In this document: positions 52,105 through 62,123 of the stretch, piece by piece
Layout of the letters: every line of letters begins with the position of its first letter
Numbering within the stretch: position 1 is the stretch's first letter
Origin: Casimicrobiaceae bacterium
GTDB taxonomy: Bacteria > Pseudomonadota > Gammaproteobacteria > Burkholderiales > Casimicrobiaceae
Direction of reading: 5' to 3'
Assembly: GCA_025056355.1 (NCBI GenBank)
Contig: JANWWI010000006.1
Span: 25,584 to 89,583 of the forward strand
Length of the DNA stretch: 64,000 nucleotides
Made by a program: the position numbers and the translations under genes
Notes under the pieces: model-generated
Told to the model about the DNA's origin: nothing
Databases searched by the model: none
The model's input: the letters and a program-made list of their open reading frames with translations, nothing else

Positions 52105-53003
52105 CTGACGCCGTGCCGACGAAACCACGCAAGTAGCATCGCCCAAGCCTCTTCGGCGGCCTGCTTGCGGTAACTCGGCCGATAGTCGGCAAAAAAGGCG
52201 TGCGGTGCATCCTTGAACAGCACGATCTGGCTCGGCTTCCAGGCGGCCGCAAGCGCTTCTTTCATGCGCTCGACGCTCTCGACCGGAATGCCCGCATCGG
52301 CATCCCCATAGAGGCCAAGCACCGGAGCGTTAATGTCGGGCACCACATCGATCGGATGCTGCGGCGTCAGCGGCGTGCGGTTGCCTTCGAGTCGCCCATA
52401 CCACGCGCCGGCCGCTTTGACGTTTTGGTTGTGCGCGACATAGAGCCACGTGATTCGTCCGCCCCAACAAAAACCCGTGATCGCGAGCTTTTCGACGTTG
52501 CCCTTGCCCGACTTGCGCGCGTACTCGACCAGGGCATCGAGGTCGGCCATGACTTGCGCATCGGGCACTTTCGAAACCACCTCGCTCTGGATCCGCGCGA
52601 TCTCGGTCATCTTCGACACGTCGCCCTGGCGAGCAAACATTTCGCCAGCAATCGCGAAGTAGCCGAGCCGCGCGAAGCGTCGGCAAATGTCCTTGATGTG
52701 TTCGTGCACGCCGAAGATCTCTTGCACAACGAGCACGACGGGGAATGCTCCGCCGCTTGCCGGCATCGCGCGATAGGCCGGGATCTCGCCATCTGGCACG
52801 GGGACTTTGACCTCTCCCGCAATCAGCCCATCGGCGGGGGTGCGGATCATGGTCTGCGCTGCCACGGGCAAAGTGGCGGCGGCAAATCCCGTGGCCAGAG
52901 AGGTCACGAGAAATCGGCGTCGAGAAGTGGCCTCGGCGGGGGAAAGCGCATCGATCTCCGCTTTTGCCGCCTCCACCACAGAAACGACGTTTGCTTCGTT
53001 CAT
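52101..53003 (-). CDS. dienelactone hydrolase family protein with Tat-like signal
   Basis: [65 protein letters not shown]. Confidence 0.9.
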   Translation of the reverse strand: MNEANVVSVVEAAKAEIDALSPAEATSRRRFLVTSLATGFAAATLPVAAQTMIRTPADGLIAGEVKVPVPDGEIPAYRAMPASGGAFPVVLVVQEIFGVHEHIKDICRRFARLGYFAIAGEMFARQGDVSKMTEIARIQSEVVSKVPDAQVMADLDALVEYARKSGKGNVEKLAITGFCWGGRITWLYVAHNQNVKAAGAWYGRLEGNRTPLTPQHPIDVVPDINAPVLGLYGDADAGIPVESVERMKEALAAAWKPSQIVLFKDAPHAFFADYRPSYRKQAAEEAWAMLLAWFRRHGVS

Positions 53004-53017
53004 GGGGATCTCCTTCC

Positions 53018-54313
53018 TCAATGAGTGTTCAAGCCGGCTTGGCCGCTAGGGTAGGGGTGCGCCGCATCATAGGCGAGGTGACCGCGGCAGAGGGTGAACC
53101 GAATGACACCGGGAAGTTCGTATCCGATCAAGGGGGAATTCCCGCCACTCAAAAAGGAGGAGGGGCGAATCAAGCGATAGGCGGTGGGGTCGAACACCAC
53201 CACATCGGCCGGTGCACCGACCGAAAGGGTCGGAATCGGTAGACCGGCCGCCGCCGCGGCGCGATAGCCCACCCAGCCGAGAGCGTCGAGCAAGGCTACC
53301 CGCTCCTTCTGCGCCAACCACAGCACGAGCGACAGGAGCGTTTCAAAACCGCTTGCGCCAACGGCCGCCTCGGCAAAGGGTCGCGCTTTGGCCTCCGGGG
53401 GGTGCGGGAAATGGTCCGACACCACCGCATCGACCGTGCCATCGAGCAGTCCACGCCGCAGCGCGTCCCGATCACGCTGGCTGCGCAGGGGCGGCGCCAG
53501 ACGCAGCTGTGGATCGAAATCGCCGATATCGGCTTCGGTCAAATGCAGATGCAACGCCGACACATCCGCCGTCACGCGTAGGCCCTCCGCCTTGGCCGCG
53601 CGCACCAGTTCCACGCCCGCGGCCGTCGACAGGCGGCACAGATGCAAGCGAGCGCCAGTGGCCCGTGCCAGTGCGAGCTGCGTTGCCACCGCAATCAATT
53701 CGGCTTCCGCTGGAATCCCGGGCAATCCCAGCCGGGCCGCGACTTCGCCGTCGTGGGCTACACCGTCTCCGGCCAGCGAGGCATCCTCGGGGCGCAGCCA
53801 CACCAGGTAGTCAAAGGTGGCCGCATATTGCAACGCGCGCCACAAAAACCTCGTCTCCACGGCCGTGGCCAGCCCTTGCGAAAAGCCGATACAACCGGCC
53901 GCGCGTAGCTTGCACAGGTCCGCCAGTTGCTGCCCTGCCAGCCCGACCGAAAGGGCCCCGAGCGGATGGACCTGCGGTCCGTGAAACGACTGCGCCCGTA
54001 GCCTGAGCATGTCCACCTGGCCCGGATCGTCCAACACCGGCGAAGCCTCCGGCGAACAAACCACTTGCGTGATTCCACCGGCCACCGCCGCGCGCAGTTC
54101 CACATCGAGCCGGCTGCGCGTCAGCCGCGCTGCCAGATCGATCAGCCCCGGCGCGACGACCAGACCCGTGGCATCGATCTCGCGGTTGGCGTGCCAATCG
54201 GGCGGAGCCGTGCCAAGGGCCGCAATCTTGCCGGCCGCGATGAACACGTCGCAGCGCGCATCAAGCGCCTGCGCAGGATCGACCAGTCGTCCCCCTCGGA
54301 TTGCGATCTTCAT
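53018..54313 (-). CDS. pyrX: dihydroorotase-like protein (PyrX/PyrC'-type, HxH motif absent)
   Basis: [34 protein letters not shown]...; [14 protein letters not shown] in place of DxHxH; downstream of pyrB. Confidence 0.85.
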   Translation of the reverse strand: MKIAIRGGRLVDPAQALDARCDVFIAAGKIAALGTAPPDWHANREIDATGLVVAPGLIDLAARLTRSRLDVELRAAVAGGITQVVCSPEASPVLDDPGQVDMLRLRAQSFHGPQVHPLGALSVGLAGQQLADLCKLRAAGCIGFSQGLATAVETRFLWRALQYAATFDYLVWLRPEDASLAGDGVAHDGEVAARLGLPGIPAEAELIAVATQLALARATGARLHLCRLSTAAGVELVRAAKAEGLRVTADVSALHLHLTEADIGDFDPQLRLAPPLRSQRDRDALRRGLLDGTVDAVVSDHFPHPPEAKARPFAEAAVGASGFETLLSLVLWLAQKERVALLDALGWVGYRAAAAAGLPIPTLSVGAPADVVVFDPTAYRLIRPSSFLSGGNSPLIGYELPGVIRFTLCRGHLAYDAAHPYPSGQAGLNTH

Positions 54314-55272
54314 CGCAGCGCTCCGGCGAGCATGGCCATCACCGCCATGCGGATCGCAATGCCGTAGGTCACCTGCTCGAGGATGACTGATTGGCTTCCG
54401 TCCGCGACCGCCGAGTCGATCTCGATGCCGCGGTTTAGAGGCCCAGGATGGAGCACGATCGCATCGGGCTTCGCCCGCGCGAGCCGCTGTGGCGTCAGAC
54501 CGTAGCGCTCGAAGTATTCGCTTGCGCTCGGGATATAGGCGCCGTTCATGCGCTCGTTCTGCAAGCGAAGCATCGTGATCACGTCGACACCGACCAGCGC
54601 CTCATCGAGCGAACGATAGATCCGCAGCCCTAGCCGCGCCAGATCGGCCGGCACGAGCGTATTCGGGCCCACCAGCCGTATTTCGGGAACACCGAGCGTC
54701 TTGAGCGCATGGATTTGCGAGCGCGCCACACGCGAGTGCAGGATGTCGCCGACAATGGCCACCGTGAGCCGCGAGAAGTCGCGCTTGTGACGGCGAATCG
54801 TGAAGGCATCGAGCAGGCCCTGCGTCGGGTGTTCGTGCCGGCCGTCGCCCGCATTGATGACGTGCACGTGCGGCGCGGCATGCCGCGCAATCAGATACGG
54901 CGCCCCGCTTTGACTATGACGCACGACGAACATGTCGGCATGCATCGCCGTCAGATTGGCCACGGTGTCCAGAATCGACTCGCCTTTGCTCGTCGAGGAA
55001 CGCGGCACATCAAGGTTGATCACCTCAGCCGACAGGCGCCGCGCGGCGATCTCAAAGGTGGTGCGCGTACGGGTCGAATTTTCGAAAAAGAGGTTGAAGA
55101 TCGCCTTGCCTCGTAGCAGTGGCACCCCTTTGACCTCGCGCTCATTGACGCCGACGAAGCTTTCGGCCGTATCGAGAATGCGCTCGAGGATCGACCGCGG
55201 CAAGCCTTCGATCGCGAGCAGATGATGCAGTTCGCCGCGATCGTTGAGTTGCGGGTTGCGCTTGGACAACAT
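54310..55272 (-). CDS. pyrB: aspartate carbamoyltransferase catalytic subunit
   Basis: [49 protein letters not shown]. Confidence 0.96.
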   Translation of the reverse strand: MLSKRNPQLNDRGELHHLLAIEGLPRSILERILDTAESFVGVNEREVKGVPLLRGKAIFNLFFENSTRTRTTFEIAARRLSAEVINLDVPRSSTSKGESILDTVANLTAMHADMFVVRHSQSGAPYLIARHAAPHVHVINAGDGRHEHPTQGLLDAFTIRRHKRDFSRLTVAIVGDILHSRVARSQIHALKTLGVPEIRLVGPNTLVPADLARLGLRIYRSLDEALVGVDVITMLRLQNERMNGAYIPSASEYFERYGLTPQRLARAKPDAIVLHPGPLNRGIEIDSAVADGSQSVILEQVTYGIAIRMAVMAMLAGALR

Positions 55273-55278
55273 GGTTGC

Positions 55279-55791
55279 TCAACGCCGCCGCGGGACGCAC
55301 CGAAAGCGAAACTGGCCGGCTTCATCGCGCTCGAGTTCGAGCAACTGGTCAACCGGGACGATCACCTCGCCGCCGCAATAATCGGCCGCGATCGGAAGTT
55401 CGCGTCCACCTCGATCAGCAAGCACGGCCAGTTCGACCGATCGCGGACGGCCGTAGTCGAACAGCACGTTGATGGCGGCACGGATCGAACGTCCCGTGTA
55501 GAGCACATCATCGATCAACACCACATCGGCCCCTTCGATCGCGAAGGGCAGCTCGGTCCGACGAACGGTCGCTTTCAAGCCCGCACGGGCAAGGTCATCG
55601 CGATAGAAGGACACATCGAGAAAGCCAACGGGATGGTCGCCCGGCACCTCGCGCGCGAGCCGCTCGGCCAGCCACGCTCCGCCGGAATACACCCCCACGA
55701 AGCATGCCCCCGCGGCGACCGCGCCCGTCATCGCCGCGACAAGCTCACCGAACATGGCCTCAGCGTCAAGGGCCGTGGAGACATCGCTCAT
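55279..55791 (-). CDS. pyrR: PyrR pyrimidine regulatory protein/uracil phosphoribosyltransferase
   Basis: FVGVYSGGAWLAERL, DVSFYRDDL, GADVVLIDDVLYTGRSIRAAI. Confidence 0.94.
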   Translation of the reverse strand: MSDVSTALDAEAMFGELVAAMTGAVAAGACFVGVYSGGAWLAERLAREVPGDHPVGFLDVSFYRDDLARAGLKATVRRTELPFAIEGADVVLIDDVLYTGRSIRAAINVLFDYGRPRSVELAVLADRGGRELPIAADYCGGEVIVPVDQLLELERDEAGQFRFRCVPRRR

Positions 55792-56222
55792 CGTTGGCCG
55801 TGCATCTCGTGGAAGCGTCGAAGGATTTCGGCGGCAGCCTCGGCATCGCTGCTCGAGCCGATCGAGGAGTAGCGTTCGTCGACGAGAAAGACGGGTCGGC
55901 CGAAGCGGGCCCTGAGTTGCCGCGAAAAACGCTCGGCGCGGGCTGTGAGCGCATGCGCGGCGCCATCGGGATGCGTCGGGCGGCCGACGACGAAGCAATC
56001 CGGTTCCCATTCGGCCACAAAGGGACTCAGGCGCTCGAGCCGTTCGCGATCGCTTCGACTCACAATCACCGCGAGCGGCCGCGCCGTTGCGCCAAGCTCT
56101 TGACCCACGGCAATGCCGGTCCGTCGCTCGCCGAAATCAAAGGCGAGCACGGTGCGCTCGCCCGGGACGGCAGCAGGCCGGGTCTGCGCCGCGGCGACCC
56201 GAGTCGACCGGTTCGTGCTCAC
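55788..56222 (-). CDS. ruvX: Holliday junction resolvase-like RuvX/YqgF
   Basis: VLAFDFGERRTGIAVGQEL; FVVGRPTHPDG; VFLVDERYSS; GTG start assumed. Confidence 0.92.
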   Translation of the reverse strand: MSTNRSTRVAAAQTRPAAVPGERTVLAFDFGERRTGIAVGQELGATARPLAVIVSRSDRERLERLSPFVAEWEPDCFVVGRPTHPDGAAHALTARAERFSRQLRARFGRPVFLVDERYSSIGSSSDAEAAAEILRRFHEMHGQR

Positions 56223-56779
56223 GCGTGCCCCGCAAAGGAGCTCAGCGTCAAACGACTGACTCCGAGTCGCGCCAGTGCAGCATCGAAGAGCCGCTCGGGC
56301 TCGGTCCTGAACAAGAGCTCGGCGTCCGCGGGAACCGTGAGCCAAGCGTTGGCGGCGAGCTCCGCCTCGAGCTGCCCGGGCGCCCAGCCCGCATAGCCGA
56401 GCGTGAGTATCCAATCACGCGGACCTTCGCCGCGTGCGGCTGCCTCGAGGATGTCTCGCGAGGTCGTCAGCGACAGCTCGTCATTGACGCGCAGCGACGA
56501 CTTCCATTGCCCGCCCGTGCGATGCAGTACAAACCCGTGCTGACCGCCCACAGGCCCCCCGAAGTAGACCGGCTTGTCCAAGATGGAAGGATCGCGCACC
56601 TCGATGTCGAGCTGCCCAAACAGACGTTCGATGCGAAGCGGTGTCGGGCGATTGACCACGACCCCGAGTGCGCCCTCTGGCGTGTGCTCGCACAGATAGG
56701 TCACGGTCTCGCGAAAATGCACGTCCTCCATCGCTGGCATCGCGATGAGAAAGTGCCCCGCGAGGCTGGTCGTTGCCAT
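56219..56779 (-). CDS. algH: YqgE/AlgH family protein
   Basis: SLAGHFLIAMPAMEDVHFRETVTYLCEHTPEGALGVVVNRPTPL; VYFGGPVGGQHGFVLH. Confidence 0.94.
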   Translation of the reverse strand: MATTSLAGHFLIAMPAMEDVHFRETVTYLCEHTPEGALGVVVNRPTPLRIERLFGQLDIEVRDPSILDKPVYFGGPVGGQHGFVLHRTGGQWKSSLRVNDELSLTTSRDILEAAARGEGPRDWILTLGYAGWAPGQLEAELAANAWLTVPADAELLFRTEPERLFDAALARLGVSRLTLSSFAGHA

Positions 56780-56838
56780 GGCGCAGATTGTAGGCGCTTG
56801 CGCGCCGTGGCGGTACATTCACACGCGCGATTGAGACG

Positions 56839-58281
56839 GTGCTCATGATCTACGAGCGCGCGTTGTTTTGGTTTCGCCGCGATTTGCGCTTGGCGGACAA
56901 CGCCGGGCTTGCCCGCGCGCTGGCTCACGCACGGCGGCTTTTTTGCGTCTTTGTCTTCGATCGCGACATTCTCGACGCCCTGCCCGAAAAGCGCGATCGG
57001 CGAGTCGAATTCATCTGGGCGAGTGTGCGCGAGCTCCACGAGGCGCTTGCCGCTCGTGGCGGCGGGCTGTGCGTGCTCGACGGACGCGCGCGTGAGGCGA
57101 TCCCGGCGCTTGCCACGCGGCTGGGCGTGCGAGCCGTCTTCACCAACCGGGACTACGAACCCGAAGCGATCGAGCGCGACCGCGCCGTCGCCCAGGCACT
57201 TAGGGCCTCCGGCATCGCCTTTGAGACCTGCAAGGACCAGGTGATCTTCGAGCACGATGAGCTGCTCAGCGTCAACCGCACGCCGTTTTCGGTGTTCACG
57301 CCCTACAAAAACGCTTGGCTGCGGCGGCTCGAGCCAGCGCATGTAGCCGAACAGGTCACCGCACGGCTCGCCGAGGCGGTTCAAGCGCCCCCAGAGGGCT
57401 ACGCGCTCCCCCCCCTTGAAGCGCTTGGCTTCGTCACCGGCGCGCTCGATCGCCAAACCATGCCGCCCGGGACGGAGGGCGCCGAGCAGCTCTTCGCCGA
57501 TTTCCTCACACGAATCGACCGCTACCACGAGACGCGCGATTACCCGGGTATCAAAGGCCCTTCTTATCTGTCGACCCATTTGCGCTTCGGCACGGTCTCG
57601 ATTCGCCGCCTTGCGCGCGAGGCGTGGCGTCGCGCACAGGCGGGCTCACGAGGTGCCGAGGCGTGGCTCTCCGAGCTCATTTGGCGCGACTTCTACTTCC
57701 AGATCCTTGCACACCATCCGCGCGTGGTCACCGAAAACTTCAAGCCCGAATTCGATGCGCTGCGCTGGCGCGACGACCCGGAGGCCTTTGCCGCTTGGTG
57801 CGAAGGTCGCACCGGCTACCCGATCGTGGATGCTGCAATGCGCCAGCTCAACCAAACCGGCTACATGCACAACCGCCTGCGCATGGTGGCGGCCTCGTTT
57901 CTGACCAAGCATCTCCTGATCGACTGGCGAAAAGGGGAGCGCTACTTTGCGGCCAAACTCAATGACTATGACCTTGCCGCCAACAACGGTGGCTGGCAAT
58001 GGGCCGCCTCGACCGGCTGCGATGCGCAGCCCTACTTCCGCATCTTCAACCCGGTCGCGCAAAGCCGCAAGTTCGACCCCGAGGGCAGGTTCATCCGCCG
58101 CTACGTTCCGGAGCTTGCGGCGCTCTCAAACGAAGACATCCACGCGCCTTGGCTCATGAAGCCGCTCGAGGCCCGTGCGCGCCGCTTCGAGCTCGGCCGT
58201 GATTATCCGGCGCCAATAGTCGATCATGCGGCTGCGCGCGCCCGAGCGCTCGCAGCGTTCCAAGCCGTGCGCGGGCGATGA
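56839..58281 (+). CDS. phrB: deoxyribodipyrimidine photolyase
   Basis: LFWFRRDLRLADNAGLARAL; LRFGTVSIRRLA; WRDFYFQILAHHP; MHNRLRMVAASFLTKHLLIDWRKGERYF. Confidence 0.95.
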   Translation: MLMIYERALFWFRRDLRLADNAGLARALAHARRLFCVFVFDRDILDALPEKRDRRVEFIWASVRELHEALAARGGGLCVLDGRAREAIPALATRLGVRAVFTNRDYEPEAIERDRAVAQALRASGIAFETCKDQVIFEHDELLSVNRTPFSVFTPYKNAWLRRLEPAHVAEQVTARLAEAVQAPPEGYALPPLEALGFVTGALDRQTMPPGTEGAEQLFADFLTRIDRYHETRDYPGIKGPSYLSTHLRFGTVSIRRLAREAWRRAQAGSRGAEAWLSELIWRDFYFQILAHHPRVVTENFKPEFDALRWRDDPEAFAAWCEGRTGYPIVDAAMRQLNQTGYMHNRLRMVAASFLTKHLLIDWRKGERYFAAKLNDYDLAANNGGWQWAASTGCDAQPYFRIFNPVAQSRKFDPEGRFIRRYVPELAALSNEDIHAPWLMKPLEARARRFELGRDYPAPIVDHAAARARALAAFQAVRGR

Positions 58282-58767
58282 TCAGGGGTTAGCCAAGGCC
58301 GCGCGCGGCAACAGACGCACGAGGAGTGTGGCCTCGTAATCGTTCCAGGTCAGCGGCACAGCAAAGACGGGGCCGTCCCAAAGGACCCGCTCGTCGGGGC
58401 CGAGCCGCCGCACGCGTGGCGGAGCAATCGCCAGCGCATCGCCGTAGACGCGACGCGCATAGCCCGCGACCTGATTGGCGATCTCGCCGACCAAATCAAG
58501 GTGCACCACGTCGGAAAAATCGCGCTCGCCCATCCGCAGAAGCACATGACTCAAAAGCGCCCTGGGGGCCACGAATTCGATCGATCCCCCGTATGCACCG
58601 GAGACGGGAATCTCGCCGAGTAAATCCCCGGGTCGAAGCGGTTCTGGTTCCGCAACGCGGTAGGCCGTCCGTACCGTGGCGGCCAGCCCCGTCGTGGCGT
58701 GAAAAAACCGCGCCAGCGCATCGACGAAGACGCGCACATCGCGCTCGGTCAGTAGCGCTTCGCTCAT
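58282..58767 (-). CDS. CheX-like chemotaxis phosphatase family protein
   Basis: LLGEIPVSGAYGGSIEFVAPRALLSHVLLRMGERDFSDVVHLDLVGEIANQVAGYARRVYG; E...N motif typical of CheC/CheX family. Confidence 0.78.
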   Translation of the reverse strand: MSEALLTERDVRVFVDALARFFHATTGLAATVRTAYRVAEPEPLRPGDLLGEIPVSGAYGGSIEFVAPRALLSHVLLRMGERDFSDVVHLDLVGEIANQVAGYARRVYGDALAIAPPRVRRLGPDERVLWDGPVFAVPLTWNDYEATLLVRLLPRAALANP

Positions 58768-59135
58768 GCAAGCAACTCCCGCAGAGCGACAACGAGCTCC
58801 TCATCCGTGAAGGGCTTGAGCAAAAACCCGTGCGCGCCGCAGGCCACGGCCTTGAGTGCAGTGGCGCGATCGGAGAGCGCGGAAACCACGAGAATGCGCG
58901 CCTCCGGCAAGATGTCGCGCAGGCGTCGCAGGCAGTCGGCTCCTTCCATGCGCGGCATGGTCAGATCCATCGTGACCAGCGTCGGTCGCTTTTGCTGCGC
59001 CAGTTCAACGGCTTCGACGCCATCGCGCGCCATCGCCACGAGTTGAATGCCGAGGTCCGATTGACCGGTGATCAATCGGACGATGCGATTGCGAAACACC
59101 ATGGAGTCATCTACGACCATGAGCGAGTGTCTCAT
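58764..59135 (-). CDS. CheY-like single-domain response regulator
   Basis: SLMVVDDSMVFRNRIVRLI...TLVTMDLTMPRMEGADCLRRLRDILPEARILVVSALSDRATALKAVACGAHGFLLKPF. Confidence 0.93.
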   Translation of the reverse strand: MRHSLMVVDDSMVFRNRIVRLITGQSDLGIQLVAMARDGVEAVELAQQKRPTLVTMDLTMPRMEGADCLRRLRDILPEARILVVSALSDRATALKAVACGAHGFLLKPFTDEELVVALRELLA

Positions 59136-61174
59136 GCCGGTGCTCCCAACTCGATCGTAAAGCGCGTGAACTGCCCGCTGCATGAGGACACGCGAAGCCG
59201 CGCGCCGAGCTCTGCGAGCAGTCGGCGCACCCGCGCCAGGCCATCGCCCCGCCCGGCGACCTCGCTGACCGAAGCAGCGGTACTCACCCCCGGAGCAAAG
59301 ATCAACTCGGCAAGCGCGCGCTCATCTAGCGCAGCAACATCGAGCCCTCGCGCCTCGGCGACCGCGCGCAGCTTGCCGAGCGACAATCCGCCGCCGTCGT
59401 CGCTCACCTCGATGCCGGTGATACGTCCGTCGGCGGCTTGCTCGACGCGTACCCGTACCACGCCGCAGCGAGGCTTCCCGAGACGCAGGCGCTCTTCGGG
59501 GTGCTCGATGCCGTGCACGACAGCATTGCGCACGAGCTGCGGCAAGATCTCGCGCAGCGCGCGCTGCATGGCCTCAGAAAGACGATCGAGACTGCCTTCC
59601 ATTTCCAGGCGGGCTTGCTTGCCGAGACGCTCGGCCGTCTGTTCGACCACGCGAGTCAGCGCTTGGCCCAAGGTGCGCGTGAAATTGCGCTCGGGCGATG
59701 CGGTACCCGAGAGCGTGGCACGGATGCGCTGCATGAGCTCCGCGCCGTGCTGGAGGGAATCGCCGAGTCGCGACAAGGCAAGCGTCACACCGATCAAGTC
59801 CTCACCGGCAAGCTCGGCTTTTTGTCGCAACGCAACGAAGTTGTCTTCGACGCGATGCGCGACCTCTGCGATTCCCACAAGGCCCACGGCAGCAGCTTCT
59901 CCTTTGATGCCGTGAACCACCATGGCCACTTCCTCGAGCAGGCGCCGGCGCGCGTGCGGTTCGTCGGCTAGCCCTTTGAGCGCGTCGTTCAGGCGGGCGA
60001 GCTTGCGTTGCGCGCCGTCGATAAATTGTTCGACCCACTGCGGATCGCCCTCGAGCAGCGCAAGCAGCTCTTCGAGCGACCCTCCAAGGGGACGGCGCGT
60101 CTCAAGCGCTTCGGCCAGTCGTACCCGCTCGGTCACGTCGGTCACGGTCACCAGCAGCTCCTCGACTCGGTTCGCATCACGAATCTGCGTGAAGCGAAAG
60201 CTCAAATGACGGCCTTCCGAGGGTCGGTTCGGGTGACGCGCATACACCTCTTTGAGCGGGTCGAGCTGTTTGAGCAACGCGGGCTTGACCTTGGGATCAA
60301 AAAGTAGCCCGATGTAATCCTGGGCCTGCGCAGCGGTGGCGGGGTCAAGGTACCGATCAAGCCACTCGAAAAACGATGCGCCGGGCGGGCAGGGCTGCAT
60401 GAGCAGCGTTTCAGCGCTCGCCGAAGTGCGGGCGCCGAAGGTGCCGTCGCGGTAGATGAGCAGCAGCCCCTCGTTGACCGCCCCGAGGATGTCCTCGGTG
60501 GCTTTGCGCGCCCGCTCGGCTTCCGCATCGCTCTTGCGCAAGTGCCGCACGAAATGGAAAACGATGTAGAGGAAGTTCAAAAATGCGAGCAGGATCGCGC
60601 TGATCTGGATGATGCGCATCTGCTGGACCTTGCGCTCGGCGCCGTTTTTCACGGCCTGCGCAAGATCGTCGAGTCGGTTGGCCAGGCTGATGTTTCTCGC
60701 CACGGCCCGGTTGACCGCAAACTCCACCGTCTCCGGCGTCAGGCGATCCGTGGTCAGCAGCGGCTCAACCTCGCGCTCGATCGGTTCCCACTGGCGACGC
60801 ACGCGCTCGAGGATCGCGCGCATCGCGGTCACATCGATGCCAAAGTAGACGAAATCGCGGTCGTCAGCCAAGGAGGCCTCAAGCCGCGGTAGCTGCGCCG
60901 CAAAGCCGTTGCGTGCCTCGGTCAGTTGCGCGATGCTCGTCTGCGTCGGAAGTCCCTCTTTGACCTCGGTTTGCAGCGTCAGCACGCTTTTGGTGAGCTG
61001 CTGCGTCAGCATTCGCATTTCGCCGACCGCCGTGAGCCGTTCGGCATCGCGCTCGAGTTGCTTCGAAGCAAAAAAGTTGAACAGCAACAAACCGAGGTCG
61101 ATGATGATGAAGAGCAAGACCGCGATGACAAGGCGCCGATACTTTCCGAACATTGCCAGGGGAAACAAGCGCAA
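59132..61174 (-). CDS. membrane CheA-like histidine kinase (PilJ-like sensor, PAS, Hpt, HATPase)
   Basis: Two TM segments flanking EMRMLTQQLTKSVLTLQ (PilJ-like); HGIKGEAAAVGL (Hpt); ILPQLVRNAVVHGIEHPEERLRLGK, DDGGGLS, GRGDGLARVRRLL (CheA-type ATPase). Confidence 0.87.
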   Translation of the reverse strand: MRLFPLAMFGKYRRLVIAVLLFIIIDLGLLLFNFFASKQLERDAERLTAVGEMRMLTQQLTKSVLTLQTEVKEGLPTQTSIAQLTEARNGFAAQLPRLEASLADDRDFVYFGIDVTAMRAILERVRRQWEPIEREVEPLLTTDRLTPETVEFAVNRAVARNISLANRLDDLAQAVKNGAERKVQQMRIIQISAILLAFLNFLYIVFHFVRHLRKSDAEAERARKATEDILGAVNEGLLLIYRDGTFGARTSASAETLLMQPCPPGASFFEWLDRYLDPATAAQAQDYIGLLFDPKVKPALLKQLDPLKEVYARHPNRPSEGRHLSFRFTQIRDANRVEELLVTVTDVTERVRLAEALETRRPLGGSLEELLALLEGDPQWVEQFIDGAQRKLARLNDALKGLADEPHARRRLLEEVAMVVHGIKGEAAAVGLVGIAEVAHRVEDNFVALRQKAELAGEDLIGVTLALSRLGDSLQHGAELMQRIRATLSGTASPERNFTRTLGQALTRVVEQTAERLGKQARLEMEGSLDRLSEAMQRALREILPQLVRNAVVHGIEHPEERLRLGKPRCGVVRVRVEQAADGRITGIEVSDDGGGLSLGKLRAVAEARGLDVAALDERALAELIFAPGVSTAASVSEVAGRGDGLARVRRLLAELGARLRVSSCSGQFTRFTIELGAPA

Positions 61175-61304
61175 ACTTCCTCTAGTCTCCGCGGGCGCCG
61201 TGACATCCTGATGACCAAACCCTCATGATCCGGAGCGTGCATTCCCGGCCGCGCTAGCATGAGCGTTGTCGTGCTGACCGATTCACTCTGGGTGTTCACC
61301 GACC

Positions 61305-62099
61305 ATGTCGAACACTGCCCTTGCTTCACGTGTTGCGCTTGTCACCGGTTCCACAAGTGGGATTGGACTTGCCATTGCTCGCCGCCTCGCCGCCGCGGGT
61401 GCGGAAGTGGTGCTAAACGGCTTCGGCGACCCGGCCGACATCGAGCGGCTACGCGATGAAATCGCGGAGGCGGCGGGCGTGCGCGTGCACTACGTGCCGG
61501 CCGATTTGGCCAAGCCCGCCGAAGCGCGCGCGCTCGTTGAGCAAGCCCTTGCCATTTGCGGTCGGCTGGATGTGCTCATCAACAACGCCGGCATCCAGCA
61601 TGTCGCACCGGTGGCGGAATTTCCCGACGAGCGTTGGGAAGCCGTGCTGGCGATCAATCTCTCCGCAGCCTTTTACACGATCAAGGCGGCGCTGCCTGAC
61701 ATGCTCGAGCGCGGCTGGGGGCGCATCATCAACATCGCCTCCGCGCACGGCAAAGTCGCCTCGATCCACAAGGCCGCGTACGTGGCCGCCAAGCACGGTG
61801 TGATCGGTCTCACGAAGGTCGTGGCGCTTGAGACGGCAAAGACGCAGATCACCTGCAACGCGATCTGTCCGGGTTGGGTCGACACGCCGCTCGTGCGCAA
61901 GCAAATCCTGTCCCGCGCCGAAGCGCAGGGCATCACGGTCGAAGAGGCCACGCGAGCGCTGGTCGGTGAGAAGCAGCCCTCCGAGCGCTTCGTGCAGCCC
62001 GAACACATCGCCGAGCTTGCGCTCTTTCTCACCAGCGAGGCCGGCGGTTCGATCACCGGGGCGGCCTACTCGATCGACGGCGGCTGGACGGCGCAGTAA
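61305..62099 (+). CDS. bdhA: 3-hydroxybutyrate dehydrogenase
   Basis: VALVTGSTSGIGLAIARRLAAAGAEVVLNGFGD; NNAGIQHVAPVAEFP; YVAAKHGVIGLTKVVALE; CPGWVDTPLVRKQI. Confidence 0.93.
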   Translation: MSNTALASRVALVTGSTSGIGLAIARRLAAAGAEVVLNGFGDPADIERLRDEIAEAAGVRVHYVPADLAKPAEARALVEQALAICGRLDVLINNAGIQHVAPVAEFPDERWEAVLAINLSAAFYTIKAALPDMLERGWGRIINIASAHGKVASIHKAAYVAAKHGVIGLTKVVALETAKTQITCNAICPGWVDTPLVRKQILSRAEAQGITVEEATRALVGEKQPSERFVQPEHIAELALFLTSEAGGSITGAAYSIDGGWTAQ

Positions 62100-62123
62100 G
62101 CGCGAGCGGTTGACCCGCCGAGC

